Assembly: GCA_964473005.1 (NCBI GenBank)
Contig: CAYYME010000003.1
Span: forward strand, 1 to 29,715
Source: JAFCEV01 sp964473005
Lineage (GTDB): Archaea; Nanobdellota; Nanobdellia; Pacearchaeales; GW2011-AR1
DNA: 29,715 bases
Direction: 5' to 3'
Position numbers and translations under genes: made by a program. Positions 13,487 to 20,949 of this stretch are shown here, one piece after another (positions within the stretch are counted from its first letter, which is position 1; the number at the start of each line of letters is the position of its first letter). The notes beneath the pieces were generated by a model. The model searched no databases and had not been told where the DNA came from. It saw only the letters and a list, made by a program, of their open reading frames with translations.

Positions 13487-15208
13487 TTAACCATATCTCC
13501 AGTTTCTTTTTTGATTTTTAAAATCTTTTTCAATATCTTTCAAATCAGCAATCTCTGATAATGGTTTGTCTTCTCTGAGGGTGGTTATTCTTGGAAATCT
13601 CAAAGCCCAGCCAGAATTGTAATTGGGAGATTTCTGGATTTCCTGATATGTGACTGCCACAATTATTTTGGGTTTTATATAAACTCTGTCCTTTCCTTCT
13701 TTTTCAATTAATGGCTTTATTTTTTCTGTTAGTTCATGGAAGGATACTTTTGTATCTCCCTTGCTTTCTTCTTTTTCAACAATTCCTGTTCCAACTTTTC
13801 CTATTTCAAGATATTCTCCTGACTTGTTTCCTTTGCATGAAAGGATAAAACTTGAAAACCATCCTGAACGCTTTCCTTTTCCGTATTCTGCCCCTGTAAT
13901 AACCAAATCCAAATCTTTTTCTTCAGGCTTTATTTTAAGCATATAACCCACTCTTCTTCCTGGTTTGTAGGGTGCCCGAAGATTTTTCATCATAACCCCC
14001 TCCTGATGGTTTTTCAGAGCTTCTTTGTAAAATTTTTTTGCTTTTTTTTCATCTGAAGTTATTATCTGTTTTGCGGCGATTATCTTGTAAGGGTGGTTTC
14101 TAATTATCTGCCTCACCAGTTTTGCCCTCTCTTCAAAGGGCTTGTCAATCATTGATTTTCCGTTGTAATAAAGAATATCAAAAACATTTATCTCTACTGG
14201 AAGTTCTTTCTGAAGTTTTTCAATGTCATATTTTCTTCTTATTCTCTGGCTTATGTGCTGAAAAGAAGTGTATTCTTTTGTTTTTTTATTGTAACCAACT
14301 GCTTCAGAGTCAAGAATCAAAGAATTTCCCTTTACGAATTGCTTTATATGCTCAACAACTTCAGGAAACTGCTTTGTTACATTTTCAAGACTTCGTGTAA
14401 AAAGTTTAATCTCTGAATTTCTTTTATGAATTATCAGCCTGAATCCGTCATATTTGTATTCCAGTGCACAGGGAATTCCCAGTGCCTTAAATCCGTCTGC
14501 AATACTTTTTACTTTTTGTGCAAGCATGGCCTTAATAGGCTTTCCGATTTCAAGGGACATTTTCTCAATCTCTTTTAGTTTTCCTTTTTTTGCAGAATCA
14601 AAAACAACAGCCAGGTCATTTGTTCTGTCTATTGCTTCCTGAATTTTTCCAGAAGAATCTGCCTCGTTTTTGAAAAAAGTTTTTGCGAGTGCTTCTCTTA
14701 TTGTGCTTTCCTGAATTCCTATTCTCAAATCCCCGATTAATGTCCTGACAAGATAAAGAGATTCAGACGGAGTTGCAGATGTAAGAAGCTCGGAAATTAA
14801 TGAGAGTTTTTTATTTACTGTTCCTTTTCCTTCTAGTTCAGGAAGTTTTCTCAGATTTTCCAGAATTTTCTCTGTTGTGAGTATATAGGAAGCGAGTGTC
14901 TTTTGTTTTTTCTCTTTTGTTAATTTTTCCGCTACTTTTCCCAAGTCCCCTATTTTTTTCCATTCCTGCAGAACTATTTTGGAATCTGTTCCTGTTGCTT
15001 TTGAAATTGCCTTGATTGCCAGCTGACTGCTTATTCCTATTCTTCTTTCATCATATTCTGGGTAGATATTTCCAAGCAGGAGATACAGCACATCCCTATC
15101 AGATTCAGAAAGGTTTTCTAAAAATTTTGAAAGAATATCAGTTTTTTCAAGACGTTTTGTTGTCGAAGACAGGCTTTCATAAAGTTTTGCAAGTTTGTTG
15201 TATAACAT
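13487..15208 (-). CDS. lig: ATP-dependent DNA ligase
   Basis: The 573-residue enzyme has the archaeal ligase order: N-terminal DNA-binding domain (SSQLAIKAISKATG, TSATPSESLYLVRTLIGDLRIG), nucleotidyltransferase domain with motif I EYKYDGFR (lysine near 252) and LDSEAVGYNKKTKEYTSFQ (motif III area), motif IV EGVMMKNL, motif V YMLKIKPE, and a C-terminal OB domain. It seals nicks in DNA using ATP. A GTG lies at 15217, but a GGAGG (15222-15218) is 9 nt before ATG 15208, so I take the ATG. The promoter palindrome at 15248-15267 suggests regulation. Confidence 0.95.
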   Translation of the reverse strand: MLYNKLAKLYESLSSTTKRLEKTDILSKFLENLSESDRDVLYLLLGNIYPEYDERRIGISSQLAIKAISKATGTDSKIVLQEWKKIGDLGKVAEKLTKEKKQKTLASYILTTEKILENLRKLPELEGKGTVNKKLSLISELLTSATPSESLYLVRTLIGDLRIGIQESTIREALAKTFFKNEADSSGKIQEAIDRTNDLAVVFDSAKKGKLKEIEKMSLEIGKPIKAMLAQKVKSIADGFKALGIPCALEYKYDGFRLIIHKRNSEIKLFTRSLENVTKQFPEVVEHIKQFVKGNSLILDSEAVGYNKKTKEYTSFQHISQRIRRKYDIEKLQKELPVEINVFDILYYNGKSMIDKPFEERAKLVRQIIRNHPYKIIAAKQIITSDEKKAKKFYKEALKNHQEGVMMKNLRAPYKPGRRVGYMLKIKPEEKDLDLVITGAEYGKGKRSGWFSSFILSCKGNKSGEYLEIGKVGTGIVEKEESKGDTKVSFHELTEKIKPLIEKEGKDRVYIKPKIIVAVTYQEIQKSPNYNSGWALRFPRITTLREDKPLSEIADLKDIEKDFKNQKRNWRYG

Positions 15209-15216
15209 TGTCCCCA

Positions 15217-15270
15217 CCCTCCCGCCCTTAAGAACGGAAGAAATTAATTAAGAGGAAACCTCTTTAAATT
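15217..15270 (-). promoter_or_regulatory. ligase promoter palindrome and RBS
   Basis: AAGAGG (15250-15255) and CCTCTT (15259-15264), separated by AAA, form a 6-bp palindrome extended on both sides by near-symmetric TTAA/TTTAA. It overlaps the likely TATA sequence (TTTAAAG on the minus strand, about 15267-15261). Toward the gene lies the G-rich RBS GGGAGGG (15223-15217). Its CCCTCCCGCC complement is shared with 5256-5265. Confidence 0.45.
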
Positions 15271-15294
15271 AAAATTATCAAGAAAGAGAAGTTT

Positions 15295-15612
15295 TTAAGA
15301 TTGTGGTTTTAATATCTGATTAATTTCTTTGATGTCTATTATCTTTCCTGGCATTTCCGGAGCCGTATTATTCTTATAATAATCTGTTCTTTTGCATATC
15401 ATTGGATAATAATCTATTTTTGGAACAAGACTTATTTCTTCTTTTGTTAAATCTGTTCTTATATAATCATATTTTGAAAATAAAATAATTCTCTCTTCAT
15501 TATCAGAAGAGACAACTCCCTCCCCATTTTTTCTATACTTTATAATCTGATTTATTACTCCTAATATTTCTTTTCCACCCTCTTTTTTAGAAATAGTCAG
15601 TTCAACTAACAT
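15295..15612 (-). CDS. hypothetical protein, 105 aa
   Basis: No family is recognised. The protein starts with a beta-rich segment (MLVELTISKKEGGKEILGVINQIIKY) and continues with ERIILFSKYDYIRTDL and YYPMICKRTDYY, suggesting a small alpha/beta fold without membrane segments or metal motifs. A TATA-like ATTAAAAA about 26 nt before ATG supports a leaderless gene with its own promoter. It is AT-rich like the other orphans here. It lies directly upstream of the ligase promoter on the same strand. Confidence 0.6.
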   Translation of the reverse strand: MLVELTISKKEGGKEILGVINQIIKYRKNGEGVVSSDNEERIILFSKYDYIRTDLTKEEISLVPKIDYYPMICKRTDYYKNNTAPEMPGKIIDIKEINQILKPQS

Positions 15613-15655
15613 TTATTTTACTAATGAAAAGAAGTTTTTAATTATTTAGGTTTTA

Positions 15656-15934
15656 TTATGCCAATTCATTAACTTCTTTTTCTCCTTTTCTGAGTTCTTC
15701 TGTTTGTTCTTTGTCTAATTCAAGAAGAAGTGTCTGAAATTCTCCGACATGAGTTTTTTCTTCCTTTGCAATATCAAGCAGAATTGTCCTGATTTTCTGG
15801 TTTTTTGTCTTTGCTGCAAGTTGCTCATATAGGTTTACTGCATCAAGTTCTGCAATCATGCCCAAACGAAGAATTTCCTTATCAATCTCTTTTTCCGGAA
15901 CCTTATCCAAGTCAATTGGTAATGTCGATAGCAT
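15656..15934 (-). CDS. half-ferritin (encapsulated-ferritin/rubrerythrin-like) protein
   Basis: The 92-residue protein is a two-helix ferritin-like half-domain: GMIAELDAVNLYEQLA (helix 1, E29) and LLDIAKEEKTHVGEFQTLLLELD (helix 2, E59-x2-H62). The E...E-x2-H spacing (E29, E59, H62) matches the iron ligands of encapsulated ferritins, which make a complete di-iron site only by dimerising. It may therefore oxidise and store iron or detoxify peroxide. No encapsulin shell gene is in the window. A TATA box CTATAAAAA 26 nt before ATG supports a leaderless monocistronic gene. It lacks a rubredoxin domain. Confidence 0.85.
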   Translation of the reverse strand: MLSTLPIDLDKVPEKEIDKEILRLGMIAELDAVNLYEQLAAKTKNQKIRTILLDIAKEEKTHVGEFQTLLLELDKEQTEELRKGEKEVNELA

Positions 15935-15992
15935 TGTAAAAACAATAAAAAAGGGTTTTTATAGGTTTTGGGGATTCTTATTTTCCAGTTCT

Positions 15993-16508
15993 TCAGCTTC
16001 TCAAACCTCTTGATTTTTTAGCAGCAGATGTTAAGCCCCTCATTGCTCTTTTTTTATTTTCTGATTTTGCTATCCAGTTTAGTGTTTTGTCATTTTTTAT
16101 TTCAGGCATCTGCGGGTCAACACAGATTACTTCAAAGAAATAGTTTATTCCGTCTTTTCCTATCTGATAGGAATTTAAAACTTCAAGATTTCTATATTTG
16201 TTCTGGACTCTCTGCTCTGCAATCCACTGATAATTCATCTTGAGATTTTTTCTTGTGTGCATTCTTTTGCTTCTTCTTCCTTTGTTAGGTCTTGGTCTTT
16301 TGTGCCCCCCTCTCTTAATTCTTATTCTGATTATGCAGAAGCCTTTTTTGTCTTTGTAACCGAGGGCTCTTGCCCTGTCCAGTCTTAATGGTTTGTCAAC
16401 TTTTGTGAAAACTTCTGACTTTCTCCATTCTGTCATTCTTTCCCTGAGAATTTTTTTGTCAGGCTTTTTCCATGCTTCTCTCAAATAATGATACATTCCA
16501 TGTGCCAT
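15993..16508 (-). CDS. rpl15e: large-subunit ribosomal protein L15e
   Basis: The 171-residue, strongly basic protein shows the L15e pattern: MYHYLREAWKKP near the start, RLDRARALGYKDKKGF, IKRGGHKRPRPNKGRRSKRMHTRKNL, EVLNSYQIGKDG, and the C-terminal RAMRGLTSAAKKSRGLR. It is a structural protein of the archaeal and eukaryotic 50S/60S subunit. The length is a little short of the usual 190 or so residues. TATA CTTTTAAAAACC is 26 nt before ATG, consistent with a leaderless transcript. It lies next to tRNA-Ile on the same strand. Confidence 0.96.
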   Translation of the reverse strand: MAHGMYHYLREAWKKPDKKILRERMTEWRKSEVFTKVDKPLRLDRARALGYKDKKGFCIIRIRIKRGGHKRPRPNKGRRSKRMHTRKNLKMNYQWIAEQRVQNKYRNLEVLNSYQIGKDGINYFFEVICVDPQMPEIKNDKTLNWIAKSENKKRAMRGLTSAAKKSRGLRS

Positions 16509-16558
16509 GATTATTTTACATAAAACTGGTTTTTAAAAGTTAGGGTTAATGCGATTAA

Positions 16559-16676
16559 TGAGGCTGCACGGATTTGAACCGTGGACCCCTACCTGTCTAA
16601 CCATAGTTGGACACCCAGAAAACTAGGTTTTCTATGTTATCAGAGTAGTGCTCTAACCAGACTGAGCTACAGCCTC
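16559..16676 (-). tRNA. tRNA-Ile(GAU) with 43-nt intron
   Basis: On the minus strand the acceptor GAGGCTG/CAGCCTC, D stem GCTC/GAGC, anticodon stem CTACT/GGTAG (one wobble) and T arm CACGG-TTCAAAT-CCGTG are complete. The discriminator is A and CCA is not encoded. The joined loop is CTGATAA, anticodon GAT. The intron (16595-16637) interrupts positions 37/38. CTGA/TTAG can form the central helix of a bulge-helix-bulge, and AGAAAAC/GTTTTCT inside the intron makes a perfect 7-bp hairpin. The mature length is 75 nt. Confidence 0.94.
16595..16637 (-). other. tRNA-Ile intron (37/38)
   Basis: The 43-nt insertion begins ACATAG and ends GGTTAGAC. CATAG near its 5' end pairs with CTATG near its 3' end, and AGAAAAC-CTA-GTTTTCT forms the apical hairpin, so the intron folds into one long stem. 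Boundaries come from restoring a standard anticodon loop. Confidence 0.86.
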
Positions 16677-16743
16677 ATTGGATTAATTAGGCAGAAGATT
16701 ATTTATAAGTTTTGTTAATATAAAACTTTTGAACTAAATATGA

Positions 16744-17046
16744 TTATCTCCATAAAAGATACCAGGAGAGAAGAGCAAGAATAATACTAAGAAGATAAGA
16801 TACTGGAATCTCAAATTTTCCTAATTTTAACCAAAAATGCCATTTCACATTTTTAGAATTAAATTTTTTTAATCCAAAATAAGGATTAACAATAAAATAA
16901 AGAAAATCTTCTACTAAACATCCAAGAAATAAAGCTGATAAAAGAATACCGGCTAATCTAAGAGAAAAACCAGAAACTACAAGAGGAAGGGAAATTAACA
17001 CAACTAAAAATGCCCAGAACCAGAGATGATATTCTCTTATGCAAAA
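16744..17046 (-). CDS. membrane protein, C-terminal part reached by -1 frameshift
   Basis: This frame encodes the main part of a small membrane protein: REYHLWFWAFLVVLISLPLV (membrane segment 2), LRLAGILLSALFLGCLVEDF (segment 3), the conserved-looking LYFIVNPYFGLKKFNSKNVKWHFW, and a last segment SYLLSIILALLSWYLLWR. It has no good start of its own: only a GTG at 17001, inside a membrane helix. The adjacent upstream frame (17037-17177) supplies an ATG and first segment, and the two join at A-AAA-AAT (17052-17046) by a -1 shift to give 144 residues. It is either a programmed frameshift, a recent 1-nt mutation, or a sequence error in a homopolymer. Family function is unknown. Confidence 0.62.
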   Translation of the reverse strand, partial: FCIREYHLWFWAFLVVLISLPLVVSGFSLRLAGILLSALFLGCLVEDFLYFIVNPYFGLKKFNSKNVKWHFWLKLGKFEIPVSYLLSIILALLSWYLLWR

Positions 17047-17177
17047 TTTTTTGTTATCTTAAATTTTCTACCATATGTTTTGCTTGCCCATCCATGTGGA
17101 CCTTCTATGGTTCTTTCTAAAAAAGCCATAATAACAAAAGCAAAAATTACCCACAAAATAATTACTAAATCTTTCAT
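17037..17177 (-). CDS. membrane protein, N-terminal part (zero frame)
   Basis: The 46-codon frame starts MKDLVIILWVIFAFVIMAFL (one membrane segment), continues ERTIEGPHGWASKTYGRKFK, and ends at TAA two codons after the slippery A-AAA-AAT-TTT. Its ATG overlaps the stop of the upstream zinc-ribbon/Hsp20-like gene (ATGA, 17174-17177), a sign of real translation by coupling. The product makes sense only when continued into the -1 frame; alone it is a truncated single-helix peptide. Confidence 0.55.
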   Translation of the reverse strand: MKDLVIILWVIFAFVIMAFLERTIEGPHGWASKTYGRKFKITKNFA

Positions 17178-17815
17178 TTTGTCTCAAGTTCAAGAACAAG
17201 TTTTCCCTCTGAGAGTTCATAATCCATTACAGGGAGGCTTATAGGGATTAATTTGTAATATGCCTGCTCTTTTGACAGTGCTTTTATCTCAATGCTGTTT
17301 TCAAGCTGATTCATAAAAATATCATTTATTGACTTCACTCCAGGCATTTCAATCTCATAAATTATCTTATCTGAGAATCTTTTTATGCTTGTTTTTGGCT
17401 CTTTTTTCGGAAGTTCTGAGAATTTCTTTAGATTTTCTTTTGAGAAATTTTTCACAGGGATTTTCTTTGTTTTTTGGGTTTCTTCTTTAGGTTTTTGGGG
17501 ATTATTCAGATTTATTTCTTGTCCGTTAATCATTAGCCTTACACTTGTTCTCGGCTGTGGGGTTGTCCTTTCCATTTCTCTTTTCATCTCTTTTTCCAGC
17601 ATTTTCATAGCACCACCGAGCATCTTGTTCAGCATATTCCCGCTGATTCCTCTGAACAAAGAATCTGAAAAGAAATCATTTTCTTTAATATCCTCTTTTC
17701 CCAGCATGCCCCAATCCTGATTATGTCCTGTCTGCATTGAATTTCCGCAGAAAGGGCAGAACCTATACTTGTCTTTTACCTTCTCCCCGCATTTTTTACA
17801 TTTTTTTCCGAGCAT
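17174..17815 (-). CDS. zinc-ribbon protein with C-terminal Hsp20/CS-like domain
   Basis: The 213-residue protein begins with a four-cysteine zinc ribbon (C6, C9, C20, C23). A Met-rich helical region (MLNKMLGGAMKMLEKEMKRE) and a Lys/Pro-rich linker follow. The final 75 residues are Hsp20/CS-like: FSDKIIYEIEMPGVKSINDI, SIEIKA, YYKLIPISLP, and the closing SEGKLVLELETK. It could be a small heat-shock-type chaperone or co-chaperone targeted by the ribbon; the arrangement is not that of classic sHSP. It is translationally coupled to the following membrane gene through ATGA. Confidence 0.75.
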   Translation of the reverse strand: MLGKKCKKCGEKVKDKYRFCPFCGNSMQTGHNQDWGMLGKEDIKENDFFSDSLFRGISGNMLNKMLGGAMKMLEKEMKREMERTTPQPRTSVRLMINGQEINLNNPQKPKEETQKTKKIPVKNFSKENLKKFSELPKKEPKTSIKRFSDKIIYEIEMPGVKSINDIFMNQLENSIEIKALSKEQAYYKLIPISLPVMDYELSEGKLVLELETK

Positions 17816-17906
17816 AATAGATTAGAGGGGATTTTCTTTAAATAGTTTCTGGTTTTTTCTGGGTAGTTTCCAACAACTTTAAATATATTCGAGATTGTTT
17901 GTATTT

Positions 17907-19325
17907 ATGAAAAAATTTTATGTTACAACTGCGATTGATTATGTGAATGCAGAGCCGCATATCGGGCATGCTTTTGAGAAAGTTATAGCTGATGCTCTTG
18001 TTCGCTGGAAAAAGCAAAAAGGCTATGATGCTTTCTTTTTAACAGGAGTGGATGAAAATGCCCAGAAAAATATTCTGGCTGCAAAGGCTGCAGGTATTTC
18101 TGTCAGGGAATTTGTAGACAAAAATACAGGCTTTTTTTTAGAGTTATGCAGGAAACTTAACATTTCTTATGATAAGTTCATCAGAACCAGTGCCAGTGAG
18201 CATGCAAAAGTGGTTCAGAAGATTCTTAAGAAGATTATTAATAAAGGAGATTTCTATAAGGGGGAATATGAGGGGTACTATTGCATTGGGTGTGAATCGT
18301 ATATTACTGAAAAAGATTTAGTGGATGGAAAGTGTCCTGAACACAATAAGAAGCCAGAGTATCTTAAAGAACAAGCTTATTTTTTCAAGTTGAGCAAATA
18401 TCAGGATAAACTGGTAAAGTTTGCAGAGGGATATATCATTCCTGAATCAAAGAAAAAAGAAATTCTCTTTAGATTACATCAGGGCTTAAAAGACGTTTGT
18501 ATCACTAGAAAAGATGCTGAATGGGGGATTGATTTTCCTTTAGATAAAAAATATAAGATTTGGGTATGGATTGATGCTTTGATTAATTATATTAGCGGAG
18601 CTGAAAGACAATGGCCTGCTGATGTGCATGTGATTGGAAAAGGAATTAATTGGTTTCATAGTGTTATTTGGCCTGCTATTTTAATGTCTGCAGGATACAA
18701 ATTGCCAGGTAAATTATTAGTTCATGGTTATTTGATTAGCGGAGGGAAGAAAATGTCAAAAAGTTTGGGAAATGTAGTTAATCCTCTTGAATTATTGGAT
18801 AAATATCCTACAGATAGCGTCAGGTATGCTTTGCTTAGATGCAATATTTTTGAAGATACTGATTTTAATGAGGAGCTTTTGGTTGCACGGCACAATAATG
18901 AACTTGCGAATAAGTTGGGAAATTTGGTTTCAAGAGTTTCAACTCTAGCAGAAAAATATGGGTTGAAGGAAGTTAATTTTGAAAAAATTGATGTAGACAT
19001 ACATATATCAAATGTTGTAAGAGATGTTAGCGAATTGATTGAGAGATTTGAGTTTGATAAAGCACTTAATTTAATATTTGCATTTATTGATACACTAAAT
19101 CAGTGGGTACAGGATAAGAAAATCTGGGAAACTGGAAGTAAAGAAGACTTATTCGAACTTGTAACAGGAATAAGGACAGCTTCTATTCTCCTTTGGCCAT
19201 TCATTCCTGAAACATCAGAGAAAATTGCAAAGACATTTGGATTTAAAATCTCTTTAGATGAAGTTAAAAAACCCTTAAAAGTAATAAAAGTTAAAAAATC
19301 CGAGATTTTGTTTAAGAAGATTTAA
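17907..19325 (+). CDS. metG: methionyl-tRNA synthetase, catalytic chain
   Basis: Class Ia synthetase of 472 residues: HIGH motif PHIGH (17-21), one zinc knuckle C126-x2-C129...C143-x2-H146, KMSKS at 282-286, and a helical anticodon-binding domain ending near 450. The single knuckle of CIGCE...CPEH type resembles bacterial enzymes more than the usual archaeal form, so bacterial ancestry is possible. It has no C-terminal tRNA-binding (EMAP-like) domain; that is encoded by the convergent gene at 19322-19666. A TTG at 17895 extends the frame, but TATA TTTAAATA centred about 25 nt before ATG 17907 supports the ATG. Its stop interlocks with the convergent stop (TTAA). Confidence 0.95.
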   Translation: MKKFYVTTAIDYVNAEPHIGHAFEKVIADALVRWKKQKGYDAFFLTGVDENAQKNILAAKAAGISVREFVDKNTGFFLELCRKLNISYDKFIRTSASEHAKVVQKILKKIINKGDFYKGEYEGYYCIGCESYITEKDLVDGKCPEHNKKPEYLKEQAYFFKLSKYQDKLVKFAEGYIIPESKKKEILFRLHQGLKDVCITRKDAEWGIDFPLDKKYKIWVWIDALINYISGAERQWPADVHVIGKGINWFHSVIWPAILMSAGYKLPGKLLVHGYLISGGKKMSKSLGNVVNPLELLDKYPTDSVRYALLRCNIFEDTDFNEELLVARHNNELANKLGNLVSRVSTLAEKYGLKEVNFEKIDVDIHISNVVRDVSELIERFEFDKALNLIFAFIDTLNQWVQDKKIWETGSKEDLFELVTGIRTASILLWPFIPETSEKIAKTFGFKISLDEVKKPLKVIKVKKSEILFKKI

Positions 19326-19666
19326 CAAATCTTGCTTCCTATTTCTATATCTGCATCAGGCTGGAGAAGTCTGACTTCTTTTTCATTTCCTTCTTCATCA
19401 TAGGAGACAGCTGCGAGAAGCATGCCCTTGCTTTCAACACCCCTCATGGTTTTTGGCTCAAGATTTGTGAAAACAATGCACTTTTTTCCTTTCAGCTCTT
19501 TTTTTGCATAGAATTCTTTTATTCCTGCAACCAGAATTCTTTCCTCTTTTCCTAAACTGACTTTTAATTTGTAGAGTTTGTCAGCACCAATTATATCTTC
19601 AACATCAAGAATTTTCCCGGCTCTTAAGTCAAGTTTCTGCCACTCTTTAAATTGTATATTTTTCAT
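19322..19666 (-). CDS. stand-alone tRNA-binding (EMAPII/MetRS-beta) domain protein
   Basis: The 114-residue OB-fold protein matches the C-terminal domain of many MetRS enzymes: WQKLDLRAGKILDVEDIIGADKLYKLKVSLG, the RILVAGIKEFY segment, and VFTNLEPKTMRGVESKGMLLAA. It binds tRNA nonspecifically and, in trans, should serve the domain-less MetRS encoded head-on from 17907. Its ATG is 1 nt after the stop of the MinD-like gene, so it is read from that transcript. Its TAA overlaps the metG stop by 2 nt (TTAA, 19322-19325). Confidence 0.92.
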   Translation of the reverse strand: MKNIQFKEWQKLDLRAGKILDVEDIIGADKLYKLKVSLGKEERILVAGIKEFYAKKELKGKKCIVFTNLEPKTMRGVESKGMLLAAVSYDEEGNEKEVRLLQPDADIEIGSKIC

Positions 19667-19667
19667 T

Positions 19668-20441
19668 TTATTTTAATCCCAGTTTTTTGAAAACCCTGTA
19701 AAAGATATTCTCCCTATCTTTATCAGAATCATATTCAATCTCCAGAAGTCCGGCAACTATTTCTTTGTAAGCCCTCGCAGATTTGCTTTTTGGATGGGTG
19801 TGCACAACAGCATCTTTCAGACTTATGGATTTCTGCAAGTCAGTGTCTTCGGGAACCATTCCAAGAATAGGGGCTTCCAGCATTTCTTTTACAGTTTCAG
19901 GGCTCAGTTCTATCTTGTTTCTCCTGACTCTTGTGACAATCACGCCCCTGATTGGCTTTTTGAGTTGCTCTGCAAGCTTTATTGTTTTAAGTGCGTCTGT
20001 GATTGCAGGCATCTCAGGATTTGTGACTATTATCAGTTCATCTGCTATTTTCATGACAGAAGACGCCTCGTGTCCGAGTCCTGCAGAACTGTCCATGATA
20101 ATATACTCTGCAATCTTTTTGAAATCTTCTTTGAATTCTCTGATTTTTTCAGGGTTTATTTTTCTTAATTCTCTTATGGAAAGAGAAGAGGGCATAATCT
20201 TCAGCCCGGATTCATGTTCGTAAACTGCTTCTGTCGGTTCTGCTTTTTTCAGCAGTACGTGGTTCAAATTTACCGGGACTTCCGGTGAATTCAAATGTAT
20301 TCCAATATTTGGTGTTGACAGGTTTGCGTCAATCACAAGCACATCTTTTTTGAAATAGTTCATGGCAGCCCCTAAATTTATTGCTGTTGTTGTTTTTCCA
20401 ACACCCCCTTTTCCTGAGGTGATGACAATTATTTTTCGCAT
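19668..20441 (-). CDS. MinD/ParA-family ATPase with amphipathic C-terminus
   Basis: The 257-residue ATPase opens with the deviant Walker A KGGVGKTT (11-18), then VLVIDANLSTPNIG (switch/A' area), YIIMDSSAGLGHEASS (Walker B), and ELIIVTNPEMPAITDALKTIKL, all MinD-type. The last 13 residues, ENIFYRVFKKLGL, can form an amphipathic helix with basic and hydrophobic faces, like the bacterial MinD membrane-targeting sequence. It probably cycles on the membrane with ATP. No MinE or MinC is seen. It follows two paralogous helical genes 20 nt upstream, which are candidate partners. Confidence 0.9.
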   Translation of the reverse strand: MRKIIVITSGKGGVGKTTTAINLGAAMNYFKKDVLVIDANLSTPNIGIHLNSPEVPVNLNHVLLKKAEPTEAVYEHESGLKIMPSSLSIRELRKINPEKIREFKEDFKKIAEYIIMDSSAGLGHEASSVMKIADELIIVTNPEMPAITDALKTIKLAEQLKKPIRGVIVTRVRRNKIELSPETVKEMLEAPILGMVPEDTDLQKSISLKDAVVHTHPKSKSARAYKEIVAGLLEIEYDSDKDRENIFYRVFKKLGLK

Positions 20442-20461
20442 TTTATTTGAATGATTTTAAC

Positions 20462-20902
20462 TTAAGATAGAAGAAATTGCTTTGTTGTGCTTATAAATTT
20501 TTCTAACATCTCTGCATAAACTTTCAATTTTTCAAGATTTATATTTATTTCCCTCCCCCTGTAAAAAACTTTCAATGTTACATTCTTTCTGAATTCCCCT
20601 ATTCTCTCCTTTTTCAGATCTTCAATTTTTCTGAGCATTTCATACAGTTCAATAACCTTGAGAAATTCTTCATTTTTCCTGAATAATTTCTGTATCTGTT
20701 CAATTTTTCCCACACTATTCGGGGAAACAGAGGAAATTTTCTTCTTTTTCTTTGCGTGTTTTAAGATTTCATTAATGGATGTCTCAATCATTTTCCTCCA
20801 TCTGAGAAGGAGATTCAATATAACGTCACATGTTTTTGTATATTTCAGACTAACATACAACAAATGATCTGCACTTATTTTCTCCTGGATAATCTCTTCC
20901 AT
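20462..20902 (-). CDS. helical protein, paralog of the upstream gene (146 aa)
   Basis: No named family is recognised, but this protein and the one encoded just upstream share a plan: an N-terminal A-[DG]-H-L-x-Y-V-[ST] motif (here 11-18), a helix ending in INEIL, a middle helical part, and a C-terminal L-E-K-[LV]-K-x-[FY] segment followed by a last helix. A basic loop KKKKK (52-56) is peculiar to this copy. It is predicted helical and cytosolic. It is cotranscribed with the MinD-like gene 20 nt downstream, so an adaptor or regulator role is plausible (inference). Confidence 0.72.
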   Translation of the reverse strand: MEEIIQEKISADHLLYVSLKYTKTCDVILNLLLRWRKMIETSINEILKHAKKKKKISSVSPNSVGKIEQIQKLFRKNEEFLKVIELYEMLRKIEDLKKERIGEFRKNVTLKVFYRGREININLEKLKVYAEMLEKFISTTKQFLLS

Positions 20903-20949
20903 CTTTTAATTTAGAACTATATTTTACCAGGGCTTGCAGGTTTTTATAT

